In this document: positions 60,344-64,000 of the stretch, piece by piece
Numbering within the stretch: position 1 is the stretch's first letter
How the letters are laid out: every line of letters begins with the position of its first letter
Assembly (NCBI GenBank): GCA_964035545.1
Contig: OZ037765.1
Coordinates: forward strand, 30,740,004-30,804,003
Length of the DNA: 64,000 nt
Direction of reading: 5' to 3'
Origin: Bugula neritina
Lineage: Eukaryota; Bryozoa; Gymnolaemata; Cheilostomatida; Bugulidae
Translations under genes and position numbers: made by a program
Notes under the pieces: model-generated
The model's input: only the letters and a program-made list of their open reading frames with translations
The model's database searches: none
Told to the model about the DNA's origin: nothing

Positions 60344-60504
60344 CTTATAAACAACATAAGTTAAGGATGACTGAGTGCAGAAATTTGAGGTCTCGAGTTT
60401 AGAGTTGAGAGTTCAAAGTTCAAACTTGAATCTCCAACTTTAAACTTAAGAAACCTAAACTACTGCACTCAGTTACTCTCAACTCAGAGCTGCTTATAGA
60501 ATAA
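60344..60504. mobile_element. Foldback element, copy 3 (most complete)
   Basis: The whole segment is one imperfect palindrome. The left half TTATAAACAACATAAGTTAA and following bases pair with the right half, which ends TCAGAGCTGCTTATAGAA. The shared core includes GACTGAGTGCAG and TCTCGAGTTTAGAGTT. It has no coding capacity. The family has two other copies in the window. Confidence 0.75.
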
Positions 60505-61017
60505 TTCGATGGAGTAGCAAAGAAACTTCAATAGCATAAATTCTTTAATAATTTCTATATGTTTTCAGTGGAAATGTGGGTTGAAACGTAAATCCTTTCA
60601 ATTATTTTATCTTCTGATGAATTAATTAACTTTTATGTAAAATATACAGACTTTTTTAATTTGGTCCAATCCTGCACCTGGTTTAAATATCTATTAAAAT
60701 AGTTTATACTTTGCAAATTATTTTTAAAATGTCACTTTTTTGTTTGGTTTGTGACAACAAGCATGACCTAACCTGACCAAAGCCTGCCATTAGTTAAGTT
60801 TAATGCAAACATCAAAAGCATTCCTAATATATTTTACCCAGGAATAAGATGTCAACAAAGTAAGTTATAAATAAGAATATTTCAAATACTCTAATTAACT
60901 GTAAATAATTGCTACACTAACTGTAAAAAAGGAAATATGCATGCATAAATGGTGTCCGTATTTTTCTCTCCTTTATTTTGGTGTCTGGTAAAATGGCACC
61001 AGCAAAACGGCACAGGT

Positions 61018-61232
61018 AATAATAGACCAGCCAATAATGGCACAAATGGCAAAGTAAGTAAAAATGGCACATTTCCAATATTAGAGTTTGGGGTGGTGAT
61101 TGGGGGTTTGGAAGGGGGGTTTAGATTTGGGGATAGGTTTAAGAGTTGGGGGTTTAAGGGTTGGGGGTTTGAGAAAGTTTAACATCAGTGTGCCATTTTT
61201 ACCTATATACTTTTCCATTTGTGCCATTATTA
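61018..61232. mobile_element. Foldback element with a G-rich centre
   Basis: The left arm (AATAATGGCACAAATGGCAA, then GTAAAAATGGCAC) is inverted on the right (GTGCCATTTTTACC, then CCATTTGTGCCATTATTA). Between the arms about 100 bp of the plus strand is packed with G-runs (GGGGTGG, GGGGG, GGGGGG, GGGGATAGG, GGGGG twice). The open frame rich in Gly and Trp across it is due to the G-runs. Confidence 0.75.
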
Positions 61233-61988
61233 CAGCTGTGCAATTTTTACCTAAAATCCTTTTTTATAATCTATTGTTACACAAAGCATACAGTTCAATG
61301 CTAAGTGAAACGGTAAACCTGTGGGCTTCATAGTAATAGTGTCAGGGAAACTTTAAAGCAATTTTAAACTAAGGATGTTTAATAATCTGTATGCATTGAG
61401 TCAAATATGAGTCATAAGTTTACAACATTTAGGCTGTAAGCCACAGGATGTTTAGAATTACCTAATAATTAGTTTTTACTTATTATAAATTATTATAACT
61501 ACTTTTATTTTGGTCTTTGAAGTTTGTAAAAAACCATTTAGCAATATTATATTTTTCAAGTATTCAAATATATGGACAAGTAAAACAAAAATATATGGCA
61601 TCAAATGCATAATTATTTCAAATAATAAGTATAGGGGTTGAAAATGACTATGGACAATTATAGTTAGCATAAGTATAATATAGCATTGGCTGTTATTTCT
61701 TGTTACCTGTTGACATTACACAACCACCTGCCCAAACCCGAGGTCATTCAGGTAAAGATGTATGTGTATGCAACACGTGAGGCCAACGTCGCAATCACTC
61801 GGTATTACATTTTACAAAATGAATATCATATTTATCAAAATATTGTACAGTATTATTATGCTGCCACTGATTGATACTACTGTAACTATGGCAACATAAA
61901 TGATACATACTTTCTTAAATAAAACAATAAGCAGGAAGTAATAGTTTTTGTTTTGTTATTAAGACATACGAGTACTTTCTAAGCAAGG

Positions 61989-62171
61989 ATGGACTACAAT
62001 ACTGGTTGCATAATTCTAGTATCTATAACATCCTTGATTGCTTTGCCTATAAAGGAAGGATTACATTTTGCTGTAGTGCTTTTCATAAAACTATACGTTG
62101 TAGGAACTGCTGGGATATTCCATGTTTCTTTCATTTATCCAGCAAAACTTATAAACTTGGAAGAAATTACG
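61989..62171 (+). CDS. Possible exon encoding a hydrophobic segment
   Basis: An ATG-led frame of 61 codons (MDYNTGCIILVSITSLIALP and onward) ends at a good donor (ATTACG|GTGAGT). It would carry one or two membrane helices. Spliced in phase to the acceptor at 62830 it reads 28 more residues and stops in TECRW. It does not match the phase needed to continue into 63615. It may be a first exon of the next gene in a different arrangement, a separate small gene, or chance. Confidence 0.3.
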
Positions 62172-62829
62172 GTGAGTTATCATATCTCTTTGGTATTCGA
62201 CTCTTATTCTAAGTATTCATTCATATATAGATGACATATATAATATATACCTGTCATATATATGACAGGTATATAATATTATACATATATCTGTATTATA
62301 TACATACAGTGATGGGCTTGCAAGGAAAACATTTGTTATTATTATATTATATTACTTATGAACTAAATATTTACTTTATTTATACAAAATATTAAAATAG
62401 GCTAGTTAGGAAGTTTTCAATAATGCATTGCATAACAGTACATTATTACAAATTAATGTTTATACTCAACAATATTTTAATGTTGCATATTACAGTTTAA
62501 TTATTGCGACTGCTTTTATCAGCCCAGGAGTGTTTTTTGAAATTTTTGATCTAATTTTAAAAATAGACCAACATTTGAAAATCAGTTGAAAGTTGAAAAC
62601 TTTGGTTTTTAAATCATGCAATTTATGTAAAAATAGTGGTTAAGTTGTTATCATAATTCGTACATTGTAATATAATTGATGCAATTGTTAATAGCAGTCA
62701 AGCAATTAGAATCCATATAATAATTCTGTTTGATAAATGCTCTCAGTTTTAGTCAATCAGTGTTTAGTGTTTGCTGAATAAGGTATGATTTAAACTACAA
62801 GAGAACTATTCTGTATTCTTCAATTTCAG

Positions 62830-63743
62830 CATTTTAAGAACCAGTTTAAAAATTGTATTGACCCAAATGAAACAAAAGAGTCTTCTAATGTCTGGAACAC
62901 AGAATGTAGATGGTGATATTATTAACCCTCCTCCAAATGGGAACACATCCAGTATATTCCTGAAAGGTAATTTATCTCTAGGAGTGCATGCGGAGATATA
63001 CATTGTAAAGATAATGCTATTATTCAGAAGATTTATTACACTCATTTATTAAGTTTAACCATATATTATTTTGAAATCAAATTTGAAAGTTATTTACTTG
63101 ATCAATGATTTACACCTACATTACTGCTAGCCAGTGTAGTGTTAGTGATGACGAAAGAGAATATGCAACACGCTTTAAACTCTTTTATGTTGAAAGTATT
63201 TTCATCACTAAGACTTGGTAATTTATAGCATCGCCTACTCAATTTGTCGCAAATGCACATAAACATGACTTCACTGAATAATTCAATAAATAAATAATAA
63301 TAAATATGTGTTTTTGCAATTCAAACTACGCATGCCACAAACTTTCTCTTGCAACATTTTCAAGTCATAAAGTGAAATATATAGACCGACCTAAAAGAAT
63401 TACTACAACATTCACCATCAGATGAGGGTGCAAACACCAGTTTTCACATTTAAAGGACAAAATTACTCCCAGGAGAGTTTAATTGATTTTCCTTTCCGTA
63501 ACCGCTTGTATAAAGGAGAGAGAGAAATGTTCGTTCTAGCAGTTTTTCTCGAACAACTCACGTAAGCACACTTGCTAATCAAGGAAATAAGCGTGTCTAA
63601 CACAAACATTGCAGGTATGACAAGTCGGAATGTAACGGATTTAATTGGATCAGCTAAGAGCATGCCTGGAGTAGAGAGCGCCGAGTTGTACTCTGACACG
63701 GCCGCACAAGTATGCAGACGATCGTTGGAATTACTCTTTCAAG
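62830..63743 (+). CDS. Two exons of an unrecognised gene, running off the right edge
   Basis: Exons 62830-62966 and 63615-63743 have clean AG/GT borders and compatible phases. Together they give an open frame of about 88 codons that includes MSGTQNVDGDIINPPPNGN, NVTDLIGSAKSMPGVESAEL and AAQVCRRSLELLFQ. The last exon ends in phase 1 at a GTAAAC donor, so more coding sequence follows beyond 63999. The start codon could be at 62867 or upstream. I recognise no domain: the first part looks disordered and the second helical. No function is assigned. Confidence 0.5.
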
Positions 63744-64000
63744 GTAAACAGAGCAAACTAATTTCTAATAAGTGATTTTCATGTCTTTATTAATTTTTCA
63801 TAATAAAGAATGAAGTTTTGATAAGCAAAAACATAAAATATCGAGCAATTTATGGTTTTTTATGATTAATAGTGTTGAGAGAAAAGTGTAATAAAAAGCA
63901 ATGTTTCGTCAAAAGTTAAATTATTTTCCTCTGGCAACTAACTTCCCTAGGGAGGCTCGGTTAATTCTGGTGTTGGTAGAGAAATACAAAATGTAAAAAA

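Larger units (their letters stand above)
59568..61988. other. Intergenic region with two foldback elements
   Basis: This is AT-rich. It contains a short GCATAGGTAAAATATA tandem repeat around 59880-59960 and foldback elements at 60344-60504 and 61018-61232. I see no exon with recognisable similarity. Confidence 0.55.

Noticed and set aside
60949-61333. Gly/Trp/Phe-rich open frames
   Set aside because: They result from G-runs in the centre of a foldback element.

Overview
This window is nuclear DNA of an invertebrate animal. It is AT-rich by eye. Every recognisable gene is split into short exons (about 50-750 bp) by introns with GT..AG ends, and the proteins are metazoan families: a TRIO/Kalirin-type RhoGEF, an SLC38 transporter, a syntaxin-7/12-type SNARE, an EFA6/PSD Arf6 exchange factor and the WASH-complex subunit WASHC4. 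I cannot name the phylum from sequence alone. I spliced the genes by hand, joining exons only where reading phase and family similarity agreed.

Layout: (1) 70-3353 (+), the last seven exons of a TRIO-GEF2-like DH-PH protein that begins upstream of the window. (2) 3354-7257, intergenic, with a tRNA-like fragment and a MITE-like element with long inverted repeats. (3) 7258-11586 (+), complete SLC38A7/A8-like amino-acid transporter (466 aa). (4) 12065-15591 (-), complete syntaxin (271 aa), convergent with gene 3. (5) 18076-19452 (+), small three-helix membrane protein (127 aa), lying between two long tracts of decayed simple sequence (about 16.1-17.5 kb and 20.7-22.5 kb). (6) 24208-31954 (+), EFA6/PSD-like Sec7-PH protein (about 644 aa). 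(7) 32529-45955 (-), complete WASHC4/SWIP in 28 exons (about 1200 aa), convergent with gene 6, with a last exon ending in a run of prolines. (8) 49262-59122 (+), an unrecognised adaptor-like protein (about 481 aa) with hexapeptide repeats, a PPLPPK motif and a degenerate C-terminal SH2-like domain. (9) 62830-63743 (+), two exons of an unrecognised gene that runs off the right edge.

By family, several genes act in related processes: endolysosomal amino-acid export (SLC38A7 type), endosomal fusion (syntaxin-7/12), Arf6/actin control at the plasma membrane (EFA6), endosomal actin (WASHC4) and Rho activation (TRIO). Two CACGTG E-boxes of CLEAR type lie upstream of gene 8. Whether this grouping means anything cannot be judged from one window.

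The most striking structural pattern is that short tandem arrays abut exon edges. In at least three cases the array has multiplied the splice site itself: the donor of the first TRIO-like exon, the donor of WASHC4 exon 24, and the acceptor of the largest exon of gene 8. The mobile-element content includes a textbook non-autonomous hAT element with an 8-bp target duplication, two MITE-like elements, a three-copy foldback family, a G-rich foldback and tRNA-derived SINE-like sequences. I saw no CRISPR array, rRNA gene or clearly functional tRNA gene.
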